Shown: positions 1 through 12,813 of the stretch, in pieces
Layout of the letters: each line of letters begins with the position of its first letter
How positions within the stretch are numbered: position 1 is the stretch's first letter
Translations under genes and position numbers: made by a program
Notes under the pieces: generated by a model
Told to the model about the DNA's origin: nothing
The model's input: only the letters and a program-made list of their open reading frames with translations
Database searches by the model: none
NCBI GenBank assembly: GCA_022497155.1
Contig: MU385777.1
Coordinates: 62,001-126,000 of the forward strand
DNA length: 64,000 bases
Direction: 5' to 3'
Origin: Whalleya microplaca
Taxonomy: Eukaryota; Ascomycota; Sordariomycetes; Xylariales; Xylariaceae

Positions 1-1713
1 GCGCTACACCTGCTTTCACATTCACCTTCGTCTTGGGCTAATCTAAGTTCTGTTACCACAGTCGGACAACTGCTACGTTCCCGCCGCAGGGGGATTTCCA
101 ATTTGTTGTAATTGGCCGTTTGACCACTTCCTGCCGTGCGGCTATAGGTCCTCCATGTTCAAGATACGTTTCTAGACACAAACAAGCTTTTTCTGCAGGG
201 GGATATCTTGCGGGGAATATGCCCGATCCTAAACATCATTAGGCGAAAGGGGAACGCCAGGAAGCACCGGGTAAATTACATCATCAGTTAACACGCGTCC
301 ATGTTAATTATGCAGCCGGCAATTTGTGTATGATTCCCAGACAAATTCATAACTACACGTCAATAACCCAGACTTATTATTCAATTGGAGGTATTTACAA
401 CTCCCGGTGAGTAACTGGACATATGCATTGGCAGCAACTGGTAGTATAACTACGTTAGTCAACTGTGTCTATAGGCTTTGCCGTTCCAAGATCAATGTGC
501 TTTTATAGCAGGTTTCAAATAGATATGCAACGATCTCGTCTTTTCTCGCTAGTGTGGTGTCATGCTACTGCTACATAAGGTGCCTGTGAAGTAGTAGCCG
601 ATCCAGCTACGCCCTATGTGTACCGTACCTTGGCTTCCAAATTAATATCAAGAGGCTATCTTTTACGTAAGAGAGGCTGCCGGCAAAGAATCTTTTAAGA
701 GTTTATCCCAAGTTCATGCCATAGAGGTCGGAACAATAGAGAAGGGTTCTCATGCTGATAACTCTGTGATATATCCATAATAGCAGCCGCGCCATTCTCT
801 TGTGCGGATGCTCTCGACATCCTTGCTCTGGCAGCTGGTTATTCGGTGTAGCGGCTGGTAATACCTAGGTCAGGCAACCTAGCAGCAAACTAGAATAGGT
901 CTTATTAATCAAGAGCAGTACATTTCCTTCATACATGCAATAACGTGACTACGCGGAATGTGTTAGCTAAGAGAAAACCCATGCCAGCTGACAATTAGAT
1001 GTTCAAGTTGGAGCACAATTGCACTCTTTGGCTGCCTATCTTTCTATGTACCTTCCTCCTTGGCAGCCAAGGCAGCATAGTAGCTAGTAGCCTAGGTACG
1101 TACTTTTGCACCTGTGTAATTTCCCGTAATTTGGTAAGGCTATGTGGTTGATTGGTTCCTGCCCTAGTTAGCGTCCTGATAGTGTGGGTTAGTACGGTGT
1201 TGAAAGCCACATGGCCTGACGTACATGTACCTGCGTGCCTAGCCAGTACCTATGGGGCGGGACCCTGAGAGGGCAGGAATTACCCTGCCAGTGCCCCTCC
1301 ATTGTCCATTAAACTGACTCGTTGACTGGTGATGGGTTTACGCGAGTTCCTGGGAAACGCGTTACCAAATAGATTGAGACGCGACTTCTAGACTTCATTT
1401 ACTTGCATAAACCACCATCGCAACGGCCAACGCAACGGCAACCCCAACCCAGATTCCTACATAATTCTTCCATCTCACCAACTGCACTCACAATCCATTG
1501 TGGTCATTGGCAGGTTACATTTGTCCATTTGTCCTTTTGTCTCTTTCTCCTCAACCTGCTGTGCCACCATCACCACCACTACTACTACCTAGGTATATGT
1601 ACTACTTCCTTTTACCCAGGAAGCTGGATGATTGGAGTAGTCATTACATGTACCACCAAACTCGCAACCCGCCAGCCAGCCATTCTATGCAATAAAGGAA
1701 TGTGTCTCACACA
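1..1713. other. Intergenic region upstream of the GTPase gene
   Basis: No convincing coding region, tRNA or transposon end was seen here. The last 230 bases before the GTPase start are pyrimidine-rich on the plus strand (about 1530-1590) and contain CCA/CTA-type triplet runs, which fits a fungal promoter and 5' leader. The left end of the window could hold the end of a neighbouring gene's untranslated region, but nothing shows it. Confidence 0.5.
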
Positions 1714-4700
1714 ATGAATCAACACCCACACCCACCTATCAAGTCTGAGGCTTCAGCCTCGACCTCGGCCGAGGCTTCAGCCAATTCTCTTGTCAAATCT
1801 GAGCCTGATGATGAACCAATGAGAACCTTGCCTTCCCTTCCACCCTCTTTCATCAAGTCCGACCCAGACAGACAACCAGGTGACGCTAAAGATGATGAAG
1901 ATGACGATGGTCTGCCCGATTTACCTCAACCAGAGCGGAACCAACCCGACTTCCTTGAGCAATTGATCAACCAGAATGTCCCTGAAGTACTTGAGGCGGG
2001 CATGTCTATTGCCGTTGACTTATTGGACCAAATAAAAGCTCCCCTTAGTACCTTCAGCACTCCTGACGTTGATGCATGGCTAAAGACAATTGGAGAGCTA
2101 AAGGAGCGAACAAAACCAACCCGTACCGTTGTAGGCGTTGTTGGCAATACTGGTGCCGGAAAGAGCTCTGTCATCAACGCTCTTCTCGATGAAGAAAGGT
2201 ACTTTCCTTCTATCTAATCCTCAAGTTGCATCACATATACATAGTCTATCGTCCCAACTCAACATGTTCCTTGCTACAGTACGCCTGGCACCACGCTAAC
2301 ATACATCCAGACTACTCCCCACCAACTGTCTACGTGCCTGTACTGCTTCGCCAACCGAAATTTCGTACAACTACTCGGATGACCCAACCGAACTTTATCA
2401 AGCCGAGATCGAATTCATATCGGCGCAAGACTGGATCCGGGAACTGGAAGTGTTGTTTAAGGACCTATTAGACGGAAATGGCGAAGTCTCGCGCGAGTGC
2501 AGCAATGCTGACAGTGAGGCCGGCATTGCCTATGCCAAGCTCAAGGCAGTGTACCCCTCAAAGACGAAGGAAATGTTAGCTGCAGGATCCCCTGCGGGTT
2601 TCGCTAACGAAGCTTCCGTCAAAAAAATACTTGGTACCGTCAAGACTCTGAAAGAAGAGTCGGCAAAGGATCTCTATGGACGCTTACAGCATTACGTCGA
2701 CAGCAGAGAGAAGGTGACCGGTAACGAGCACAGAAAGCGCAATGTCCCAATGGAATATTGGCCCTTGATCAAGGTAGTGCGAATTTACACGAAGGCACAT
2801 GCTCTCTCCACGGGCGCTGTCATAGTGGATTTGGTAAGTTTATATCTGATTTCTAGGCTCTTTTTTTTGCTGCCGTGGCATCCAGCCCAATAGCAACAGA
2901 GCTTCACCCGCAAAATGTAAATCATACTAACTGATCAGCCTGGTGTCCAAGACTCGAACGCTGCACGGGCAGCAGTTGCTGCCAACTATATGAAGTCGTG
3001 TACCGGCTTGTGGATTGTAGCACCCATTACCCGTGCGGTTGACGACAAGACGGCGAAGTCGCTACTTGGAGATACCTTCAAGCGCCAATTGAAATATGAC
3101 GGCACATATTCGGCTGTGAGCTTCATTTGCTCGAAAACTGATGATATTTCGATCACAGAAGCAGCCGAAAGTCTGGGTCTGGAAGAGGAGACCTCCGAAT
3201 CCTGGAGCAGGGCTGTGGAATTGGAAGATTCTAAAAAGTCGTGCCAGCGCAAAATGAGGGAGATGAAGGAAGCTAAGGCAGCTTTTGGTGAACAGCTCGA
3301 TGAGCTAGACGCCAAATACGACATATGGGAAGATCTGCAAAATGACCTTTCTAACGGCAAGACTGTCTATGCGCCCTCGGAGAACTCGAAGAAGAGAAAG
3401 AGAGGTGGTGACGTCTCGGGAAGTCGCAAGAATCACAAATCAAGTGACGAGGATGACGACTGGGATGCATTGGATTCTGATACGAGTGATAAGGAAAACT
3501 CGCAGCCAGACGAAAATCGAAAGCCGCTTACCGAGGAGGAGATTGACGATACACTAGCATCGTTTAAGTCACAGAAGAAGCAGATTCGTGGGGAACGACG
3601 AACCTTGGATGCTCAGATCGCTGAGCTTCGCAAAGAGATTCAAGATGCTGAGACTGAGCGGCAAGATATTCTAGCCGAACTCAAAGCCCTTTGCATTAAA
3701 GGCCGCAACGAATATTCACGTGGTGCGATTAAGCAAGATTTCGCAATGGGAATTAAAGAGTAAGCCTACTATTTCCCCTAAGTCTGTCAGGCTTGTTTTC
3801 TGACTGTGTTGGATTCTACTTGGTTCTTGTCCCTTAACTGACATCGTTCTAGGCTTGATCAGGAGAATGCGATAGAAGAAGACGACACTGCGTTTGATCC
3901 GGACCAGGATATTCGCGACTATGATGAGGTTGCCCGTAGTCTACCAGTATTTTGCGTCAGCAGTCGGGCATATCAAAAGCTGAGTGGTAGACTCAAGAAA
4001 GATGACTTCCAAAGCCATGGTTTCATGTCCATGAAAGACACGGAAGTCCCAGCACTGCAGGAACACGCAAAGAAGCTAACGGAAGCTGGCCGAGCGAGTC
4101 ACTGCCGCAGATTCTTGAACGACTTAACCCAGCTCATCAACTCCATGAAACTATGGGCTACTAATGACGGTACCCAGTCTACCCTGACCGACGTTGAGAA
4201 GCGTCGCGAAGAAATGCATCTGCGCAAGCTTCTCGATGATCTAGAGAAGGTATGTATATATTGATTTTTTTCCATCAATCCCCAATAGTAGTTCAATGAA
4301 AGTCTATTCCTGCGCACTATAAGTCATGTTCCCTTACCTATGTATCGTCGGCTGCTACAGTTGCCTAAATATATATATATATATATATATACACCCTAAC
4401 ATCGGATATTTGAACGCACATCAGTCACACCTAATTCAATATCACCCTCCTACCTGATAAATGTGCGTCCATTCATTAATATTCTGTCTAGGGATTCGAG
4501 ACTTCTGTCAAAGAGGCGATGAGTTTACTTCATCAATCGCTTCATGAGCATGTGTACCAAACATTTGATTCATCCATTCCATTGGCAGTCAATGCTGCAC
4601 TTGATACGGCCAACGGCTGGGGAGCACACAGGGACTTGGGTGGCCTGCATTGGGCTACTTACAAGGCCACTGTTCGTCGCAACGGCGCCTTTCGCACCGA

Positions 4701-5743
4701 CTTCAACGAGGCGTTATTTTCACCAATCTCTCGCAACCTAGCAACTAGCTGGGAGCGCGCATTTCAACGTCGCTTGCCGGCAGTTCTAGATGGATTCGCA
4801 TCTAAAACACAGAAACTACTAGGCGGCTTTCATAAAGCTGCCAAGGAACGCGCAGAGCAGCGCCACACGAACGTGTCTGGTATTTTGACATTGTCAAGCC
4901 AGATTATGGCTCATATGCGCACGCTAGAGCAGCTGCCGTTGACTCTACGCGAAACTATCACTAATCTCCAGCGAGATGCGAGCCGAGAGTTCGTTCCACA
5001 AATTTGTGAGGCTATGATGTATGCCTACCAAGTTTGCACGGATGAGAGAGGGACGGGGTCCTATGCTCGTATGAAAGCAGCCATGGCGGAACATGTTGAT
5101 CATTCTCGACATACGATGTTCCGGCAGGCCACTGACGTTGTCAAGGCTCAATTGGAAAAGATGTGTCGTACTGTGGAGGAGCAGATGCTTAATCAAATCG
5201 AGGATATATTTGAGGCGGTTTTCCGGGATTACATGAGCGTTCTTGGTGAGTAGTTATGGAACTACTACTTTTGATATGTTAGTGACTGACACGTTTTCAG
5301 TGGGTACTACGGTCGACCGTCGTTCGAAAATATCTCCCCAAGAGCTCGCCATGCGAACAAACGTCAATAGCGTTCTGCTACGCGGCGATTCCATGTTTGC
5401 ATCCGTTTTAGGTATAACCGATGAGCAAGAATCAGAGGGGATGGATGGCTTGGTTGAAGCACCCCAACCAGCTACGAGCGAGCCTGTACAGATGGCACAG
5501 GAAGAGGCTGAACAGGACAACATCCACGACTCATCTATGAGAACCGCGGCAATGAGCAATGCACAAAGTGGTCCTGAATTCAGCATCGTTAAGGACGAGC
5601 CCGAGGAGGATCCAATGGCAGCCGATGAGCTCATACAGCAGCAGATTATGAGTCAGCAGAGCCCTGACCAGTACAACGAATCGGACTCGGAATCCGACGA
5701 CGACCTTCCAGATATCGATCAAGTCCTCGCGCGCTGCCGCTAA
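1714..5743 (+). CDS. Large nuclear GTPase, SLIP-GC type (dynamin-like P-loop GTPase)
   Basis: Six exons fit in phase: 1714-2198, 2311-2833, 2939-3759, 3853-4249, 4492-5245 and 5301-5743, giving about 1140 residues. The P-loop GNTGAGKS is at about residues 144-151. The second exon opens with LLPTNCLRACTA, close to the switch I region of SLIP-GC proteins. The G3 motif DLPG (about 335-338) is formed across intron 2, and SKTD (about 400-403) fits the G4 specificity motif. The N-terminus is Ser/Glu/Pro-rich and acidic. Basic and acidic stretches and coiled-coil-like helices follow the G domain, and the C-terminal 60 residues are very acidic. I chose ATG 1714; the frame is open a little further upstream only through a GTG. 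In vertebrates SLIP-GC is a nuclear germinal-centre GTPase; the fungal role is unknown to me. The gene looks intact. Intron 4 (4250-4491) is long and carries a TA microsatellite. The family call is firm, the function is not. Confidence 0.85.
4368..4391. repeat. (TA)n microsatellite in intron 4 of the GTPase gene
   Basis: About twelve TA units lie in the 242-bp fourth intron, roughly 100 bases before the acceptor. They explain why this intron is longer than the others and would probably be polymorphic between strains. Confidence 0.85.
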
Positions 5744-6257
5744 GGGGCTGATCTGTTTTGATACGTCCAGGTACAGATGTGCAAGTTTTCTTGCGCCGGA
5801 GTTACATTGTTGATTTAATTCGGAAAAGGGTATTGTTTGAGAAAGGTAGGAAGACATTTCGGCCCCTTCATATGGGAACAGGGGCCCTTTGGATGAGAGT
5901 ACTGTGTACTAAGGCAAGGTCCTTTATATAATCGGATGGCGGTGGTAAAGAGGTGTTTGATAACTTATGTAAGAGTAGATCTGTTGCTCTGCTTGATTTG
6001 GTCACATCCAAGTCTGTGATTGCTTTGGTAGGAAGTAGTAAAACACAATGGTGATCAGATTATAATTGTCGAGTTAATTGCTCTTCTGTCCTCGGTGTGA
6101 ACGGGTTCAATGGCGTGTGGCATCGTCTAATCAATCTGGCTTAGATTACGAGTGATAAGTTGATGGTTGACGAGAAGGCAGAACCGATGTTGATGATTCA
6201 GCCTTCTGACCGAACTGGGCCTGATCAATACTACTGGAAACTTCTTCGAGTCGTTTA

Positions 6258-8495
6258 TTACTTTTCGCCATGTGCGGCGGGCGAGTACAGACGTAAGTGT
6301 CCCCTCATACGCGATAGAAAGTCATCCTCCGCCACGTCCGCCACGTGCAGACCTAGTGAGTATCTCGCCATACGCGATTCAAAGTCAGTCTCAAATGTAT
6401 CAGACATGAAGCGGTCCATCATATCGCCACCGTCTGTCTCTAGTATAATGCCCAGTCTCTCTTGATTTAAAGGATGGTCTTCATCGTCATTCTGATTTTC
6501 AGTTGGGTCGTCGGAATTCGTGTCAATGCCATTATGTAACCTGGTTCTCGAGAGAGCTGATGACAAGCCATTGCTTGAGATTGTGACACTAGGAGGCCCT
6601 GCAACAGTTCTTGCTGTGGAGGTGCCGCAATCTGTAATTCGATTTGGTGGCGTATTCCGAAACACTATCGCGGCGGTAGAGCTGTGGTTAGACGCCGGCG
6701 TGTACCGAGACACTGTCTCGGGGGGGGTGTTGTCATCTGTAAACTGTGATGATGGTGTAGTTTGAGAAAATCCTGTGGTAGGTAACGCGGTGGAGTATGT
6801 AGTTGGTAGCTCCTTTTCAAGTGATAACATGTAACTTGAGATGGTAATGTTTGTTCTTTTTGGACCGAATCGATCTATGTCCGAGAATAAAGTTGCAGCT
6901 GTCGACATGAGAGCGTAGGGTTCATTGTCAAAAATGGCTACTATTGTGCCGTATAGTTGGTTCTGTCGCACTACCCATGCACCAGATGTTCCCTGCGCTA
7001 AAGTAAGTTAGCTAGATGATCTATTCAGTAAAGTGGGTATAAATGTATTCTCACCTAAGGGCCTCATAAGCATGAGCTTCCTAGTTAGAAACTTCATTCC
7101 ATGTAGAGAGATTAGCATATCTTCCCGTAGTAGTTCTGCTGCAACGGCCGGTCCGTGACCAACCACGATATGAACCTGTCCCAACTGTAAATCACTATCC
7201 TCGGCATAGTCTTCAACTCGGTAGCAGGAGTTATGGGACTCTCCATCTTCAACTTCGTAAATGTTCAGGGATTCGGTGAACATGCTGTGCGACTCGTGTT
7301 TGAGCAACGCGTAGTCTGCATTAAAGCCCGAGGGAATGATATGCCACAACGTATCTCCGGCTAATTTCTTGGCCTGAGCAACGAAGTTGATGGTACCGTA
7401 TGGAGACAGCTTATGCCATCTTCGTGTCCTCGTATATACATCCGTAAGACCTTCTTTGTTCATGTCTGTGTTATCTTGGTCGTCGTCATCGTCACTAGAT
7501 AGTTCGCCATCTGACTCGCCTTCGTCGGAACTTGAGTCCCAGTTATCAGCTACTGTAGGATCCCCTTGCATTGAAGATCTAGCAGCTTGGGAGAGAAAGA
7601 ATGACATCATCCCGTGAGCAGTTGTTCCCACCACGTTGAACGGGGTGTTTACGTTGAAAAGTTCGTTGACGCGGAAGATTCCTCCAATGCGCGAAATGCG
7701 CTGCTCCAGAACGACCAAGTCGCGCGTAATAGTCGCGCAACACAGCCGGCCACAAGTAAATTGGCGGTCGAAGAAGTTTTCTGGGACCTCGACATGAATA
7801 TGAAGTTCTTCTTCATCGGGAAATTTAATTCCTCCAGTCAAATCCAAGCCCTCGATCAAGGTGTCTGGGGCACCGCTGGCTAACTGTGCAGGGCCAGAGA
7901 AAACGTAAACATGCGAGTGCCCAGTCTCGAGCCAACTTAGATCCTTCAATCTTCGCCGGATTTTACGTTTTGAAGCCTTATCGTCACACCGAACCCATAC
8001 CCAAGCAGACAACGATATTCGAGTAGATTTTGATGCGTAACCACTCAAGCGAAGCTCGAAACGGTCCTCAGGATCGATATTGAAGGCTAGCCTGGTGGTT
8101 AAATGTAAAAAGCTCCTTTTGGATGCTAAAATCTTCAAAAATGTATCTTTGAGGTCTTCCCGGAGTCTCCTCCTTGTTTCAATAGCGCGAGTAAACAAGG
8201 CTCTGTGAGATGATTCGTTATGAACCCGAGACCAGTATATATTTTTCTTATGTAGTACGAAGTCATTGTTATTCGGGGAGAAGTCAACCTCCAACGGGCC
8301 TAAGCCGAGTCGCGCGCTAGAATAGGACGTTCGACGTCTTGATAGGCGTGTATAAGTTGTACTGGTTCGAGGAGTTTGGAAGTTGTCACCACTCTCTGCT
8401 ATCGAACTATTCATTTGTGCTACCCGGAGACCTGGTTCTTTATGGGATCGAGTCGATCGACTTTGCCTTATGACCATTAGTCTTGATCTAAGCAT
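6258..8495 (-). CDS. Uncharacterised protein with a chymotrypsin-like serine protease fold signature
   Basis: Two exons on the minus strand (8495-7055 and 6997-6258) give 726 residues. The intron (7054-6998) is placed so that exon 1, ending MRPL, joins AQGTSGAW; the competing acceptor five bases further on breaks the frame. The reading frame extends beyond 8495, but the first in-frame ATG is at 8495. Three elements occur in trypsin order: His about 294 in TTAHG, Asp about 394 in DYALL, and Ser about 485 in GTSGAW, resembling AAHC, DIALL and GDSGG of the S1 family. After the Ser comes a conserved-looking stretch (LYGTIVA...ALMSTAATLFSDI). A strongly acidic Ser/Asp/Glu loop (about 320-345) sits between the His and Asp elements. 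The last 210 residues are low-complexity, rich in Ser, Thr, Asn and Asp. No signal peptide is visible, so it is probably intracellular. It faces the membrane-protein gene at 9003 across a 507-bp shared promoter. Protease activity is inference. Confidence 0.75.
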
Positions 8496-9002
8496 GTAAG
8501 AGGAGGAAGCTTGAACGGCTACCTGGTAGACCCACTCAACCAGACCAGGTTGCTTCTTCAATTAGGTCAACTGGTGTCAATAGGTCTACCAATAATGCCG
8601 GGTTGTTATTGAGGTTAGGGGATCTTAGATGCCGTCATTTTAGTCGTCCTCTGAGCTTGACCTTAGGCTCGTTCAATTGAGATTGGCTGCGTGGATACGA
8701 AAGTTATGCAACAGAGATACCAGCTACAACAAAATGGTAATTTCAAATACAAGAAGAGACACTCTATCGTTGCGATCGAGATCCCTCCAATAGCAATATC
8801 AAGCGCTGTCGCTTGCTGATGACAAGGCCTACTTATTGGCCTGGCCACTACGGTCTCAAGCACTGCGATATAAAAAAGACACAACCTGGACGGCGCAAAA
8901 GAGGGGTAGGGTATCTGCAAGTTAGGGGGAAAATTTCATCGCAAAAACTTGGTTTAATCCTAATTTTACCCCCTATTCAATCTTTACTTGGTCTAGGTAG
9001 CC

Positions 9003-10118
9003 ATGGACCAACCGCGAATACTCGATAGCGACAGGCAAGAACGAGTCCAATTTGCAAAGCAGGTTTGGCCATTGCTACCTGACGATGTTTACCAAGATGA
9101 GCATTATATAATGTACTTCCAGCACGTTGATCAACAGATCAAAAAGCTGCAGCGACAAAATGCAGCGTACTCAGTATCAACTCGACACGAAGTCTCGCGC
9201 ATTTTTGAGTATTTCCAGCAACTCCCATCCACGACAAAATCTGCAGCTATCAACTCTTATGCTTCATCCGCATATAGCCTCGACTCGGTATCCAGAGTTA
9301 TCGAACTGGCAGCAACGGTTTGGCTTACGGTCAGAGTCGATTCAGTATGTCCCCATGATCATGGTGTTAATGGCGGCTGCATTGCATGGCAAGGCCATCT
9401 CTCCCTGGGTGCATGCATTCAATCGTACTTTGAGATTGAGGACCTAGAAGTTACCGAGGGGAAACGCAATAGAATCCCTCGTAGCTTTACTATGGCACAT
9501 CTATGTCGCAGATACGGCTTCAGGGTTATCTGGACAAATAATCTGGCAGATCATCTAATTATTAACTGGGAACATAAAATCGTCACTATTTACGAACACC
9601 TGATATGTCTCTGGAACCACTGCAAATACACAAATGACTGTCATATCCCACAGGCTATTCTTGAGGAAGCAATCGATACAATCAACCTCCTATTCCCGTC
9701 TGATAAGGCTGACACTCAGGCGTTTCTCAGGATTACTAACAAATCATTTTGGAAGCTCGGCTACTGCGAGAGACAGAGGTGTATGCAGTTATCCGGCTAT
9801 CATTATTGGCGTGGGAGTATACAACAACTTATGGAAGTGCTGGATGACCCACCAACTGGGTTTAATCAGATATCGCTGGATAAAGAGCGCCGAAACTTCG
9901 TCGAATGGGCAACCTTCTGGGTGGCCTTCATTGTGGCATTATTGACCATTATCAGCATTGTTTTCGGCATCGTCTCTATAGTCTATGCTGTAAAATCTTA
10001 TGATATTGCTATCAAATCGTTAAATGTTGGTATCGCTCAGTTAGAGCTTGCAAGTGCACAGGCGTGTGCCGCTCCAGACGCTGCGACAGATCTCCCACAA
10101 TTCTGCGCGGGGAAATAG
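9003..10118 (+). CDS. Uncharacterised protein with a C-terminal membrane anchor
   Basis: A single open frame of 371 residues starts at an ATG in good context (agccATGG). The soluble part (about 1-295) is mixed helical, starts with a charged segment, and has several Trp, His and Cys residues. One strongly hydrophobic segment (about residues 302-328, FWVAFIVALLTIISIVFGIV and beyond) is followed by a helical tail of about 40 residues ending in a Cys/Ala-rich stretch. This is the layout of a tail-anchored or single-pass membrane protein. There is no N-terminal signal peptide. I recognise no catalytic domain. It is divergent to the protease-like gene, and the next gene downstream is the broken NWD-NACHT-WD40 gene, so a role in the same defence or self-recognition locus is possible but unproven. 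The frame is long, uninterrupted and coding-like. Confidence 0.7.
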   Translation: MDQPRILDSDRQERVQFAKQVWPLLPDDVYQDEHYIMYFQHVDQQIKKLQRQNAAYSVSTRHEVSRIFEYFQQLPSTTKSAAINSYASSAYSLDSVSRVIELAATVWLTVRVDSVCPHDHGVNGGCIAWQGHLSLGACIQSYFEIEDLEVTEGKRNRIPRSFTMAHLCRRYGFRVIWTNNLADHLIINWEHKIVTIYEHLICLWNHCKYTNDCHIPQAILEEAIDTINLLFPSDKADTQAFLRITNKSFWKLGYCERQRCMQLSGYHYWRGSIQQLMEVLDDPPTGFNQISLDKERRNFVEWATFWVAFIVALLTIISIVFGIVSIVYAVKSYDIAIKSLNVGIAQLELASAQACAAPDAATDLPQFCAGK

Positions 10119-11698
10119 GAGATCAGGAAGCATTAGCTATGTCGGAACAGCTGCGGGCTACACATGAACGAAAGACCAACCGACTGATTTCTTGGCGACA
10201 CCGTCGAAAGTATTTGACTTTACGGGAGGCTTTTCCTATTATATATTAGATGATTTGTATGTCGTAACGTTTATCAACTTGATCAACAAGAGCACTGAAA
10301 TAATCTATCCTGACCTTGGCACTTGTAATGTGACATTTTGCTCGTCTAGTATTATGTATAAGAAGCACATCGTAGCATGTGACAAGGGCTGATAGCCGTG
10401 TGATATAGCAGCTAAAGTGCGTGTGGCTACCCACTAACGACGCCACGGTGATGTGACTATCCCCAGCAAAGCCAACGGGTCCGGAAATTTTTGAACTGAC
10501 ATGAGTTGATTCCAAGTAGTGATGAAATCGACGCAGCTTATGAGTATCATGGCAGTTATTATTAGGGAAGTATCATCACTAGAGTCTAGAGGAGGGAAAC
10601 CCTCCAGATATAAATAAGCCACAGCTTAAGGGGGGTCCCAGTGACCTGAATTACTAGCCACATATCCGTGTAATTCGACACCGGAAGGGTCTACGCATAA
10701 CTTAGAAGTACGTTCTGCTAGAGAAATTTTGGGACGTCCATAAGAAGCTTCCTACTGCAAATTTCTCAGCGACGGTAAAGAGTTGTTTCAGTCTTAGGGC
10801 CTTAGAAGGCAGCAGTTCGCCATCTACTTTGCCTTCCTATTACAGTGATTGTGTGCGTAATTGGCATTCGAGTGCTGCCGTGATCGCATCTAGTAAATTG
10901 TGCTCGAAACGGCTATTTATCCGAGCTCCATACTAGCAGGGGAAACTGTCAACTACCCCTATCGTGATATTTCCTTCATATTCTTTATGTCGCCTCATTG
11001 AACAAGGCCTGTGACATACCTCTCACTTGAAGTGCGTGCCTTACATTGAATACATGGATAAATGTTTGAATCCGTCGTCCTTGAATTTGCGAGAATCTGA
11101 GAACCGTTGCATGCACAAGATGCATATCTCGCTAATACACCCCTGGGCGCCTGAAAAGATAATCTGCAGTTGGAGGTTCAGGTCTTGGCACCCTAATATG
11201 TCTATATGTGTGTGTACACTGTACCTCCTGTAATATTGTTATTCAGTGGCTATTGCAATGAATGTACTGCGTATGCGTCTGTTGGGAAGAATGGAGCCGC
11301 GTTACGCATGCGGGAATGGTACCCACAGGTTGGGTGTTCATAGCCTGCTCACCTTACAAGGTATAGCAGTACCAACATTTCGAACCGTACATGCTTTCAT
11401 GCAAAGGTAGCCATGGTTGCCATCCAGAATTGGTCCGGTGCACCCATCTCACAATCTACTGGCATTTTTGAGTTAAGATTGCATACTTCTCCCCAACCAC
11501 TATATTGTTCCAAAAAAGTGTTCACTTCAGACTCTACCTGCTCAGAGTAGTTGAGCTACCAGCTATCTACCTAGCATTGGCATTGCTGACAGCCTCATAT
11601 TTTAAATCGAAACCACAGACGCCAAAGCTTCTGAGGCGGTAGCCAGATCTCTTCAACAAGATCTGGGCCCCTTTACTATAAAAAGCGAGTCTCCTGGA
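10119..11698. other. Gene-free stretch between the membrane-protein gene and the NLR pseudogene
   Basis: Only short, non-coding-looking open frames occur in these 1.6 kb. No transposon ends were recognised. A TATA-like motif (tataaaaag, about 11675-11683) lies only some 20 bases before the first ATG used for the NLR gene. If it is the true TATA box, translation may begin at one of the later in-frame ATGs (about 11756 or 11762). Confidence 0.45.
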
Positions 11699-12494
11699 AT
11701 GATGCCAGCGGATGAACATACTACGACTGAAATAATACCCGATTTGAAACAATCCATGACTATGAAGGACAGCGAGTCAGAAGAACGCCTGCTTTTACAG
11801 CCAGTCGCATATGTTTCACCAGACCTGTCAGATTTGCTTTGGGACGAGACTTACGACGAGGTCAAACGAGAGCATTCTGACATTGTGACGTGGTATGAGC
11901 AGACTCTGACAACCATGCTGGAGTGGACTGGAGAGCGAGAACTAACACTGTCAACTTCTTCATCGTCGTTTGACCCATTTGAAACTCGTATCAGCCAGAC
12001 AGATCGTGGAACCAGAAGAACTAAGATGAAGGAACTATTAGAGAACTGGCTGCATGAGGATAATACCGAAGACGAACGTGAAGAAATCAAACAATACAAT
12101 AATGACACGGAAGAGGAGGCTGGTATAATTACATGCCGTAAGATACTTCGCAAGGCGGTAGAATCTGCCAGGCCAAACGCGTTGCTTGCATGGGTTGGGG
12201 GTTGTTTTGCTTCCAGGGTGAGGTTGAACTTGATTTGGTTATATGAAACATGGTACTAAAGTGTCTATAAAGGTTCTTCTGAGTCCCAAAGCCTCGAACA
12301 AAGATGACTGCCTGGATCTCGTTTATGTCATTTCGCGCATGGACTGGTACGGACGCCTACCAAGACTCTTGTCGAAGGACGCAAACGCCGACTACACGCA
12401 ATGCCAGCTCAAGAAACGGGTTATTCATCTATACAAGGCTATAATTTCGTACGAAGTCAATATTTCATGTTCACAAACTTCGCGATTCGAAGAG

Positions 12495-12813
12495 TGTAAC
12501 AAGGGCAGTAATAGGGCTTGGAATAGATCCATTTGACTAATAATTTCTCTATGGCCTCTAGTGTGCTTGTTGTCCTAAATCTAATGGGAGGCGATAGGTC
12601 CCTATGTAGACCTTCTGCAACAGTACGTATTCCTGGTACGTATCTTGTCTGTTGCCGACGTAGCCGTCGTCAGATTGCCATACCTTTTGTTAGGTAGTCG
12701 TACATTCCAACGGTATCGAATAGCATCCAACAGCACCCAATATATGTGTTCCTGCAGCATTCCTGTATCTCGTATAGCTTCCAACAGGTCTTGGCTCCAA
12801 TCCCCATATGACA
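12495..12813 (-). mobile_element. Solo LTR (family 1) inserted in the NWD domain of the NLR gene
   Basis: A 319-bp element begins TGTAAC and ends ATGACA. It is flanked by a perfect 5-bp target duplication, AAGAG, at 12490-12494 and 12814-12818. It is the inverse complement of the element at 54274-54600, with which it shares recognisable similarity over its whole length, so in LTR sense it lies on the minus strand (TGTCA...TTACA). No internal retrotransposon sequence or second LTR is present, so it arose by LTR-LTR recombination. Reading into it ends the NWD frame after about 14 extra codons, at 12536. Confidence 0.85.

Noticed and set aside
1702..1713. GTG at 1702 as the start of the GTPase
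   Set aside because: Nuclear genes start at ATG; the first in-frame ATG is 1714 and no splice acceptor requires an earlier start.
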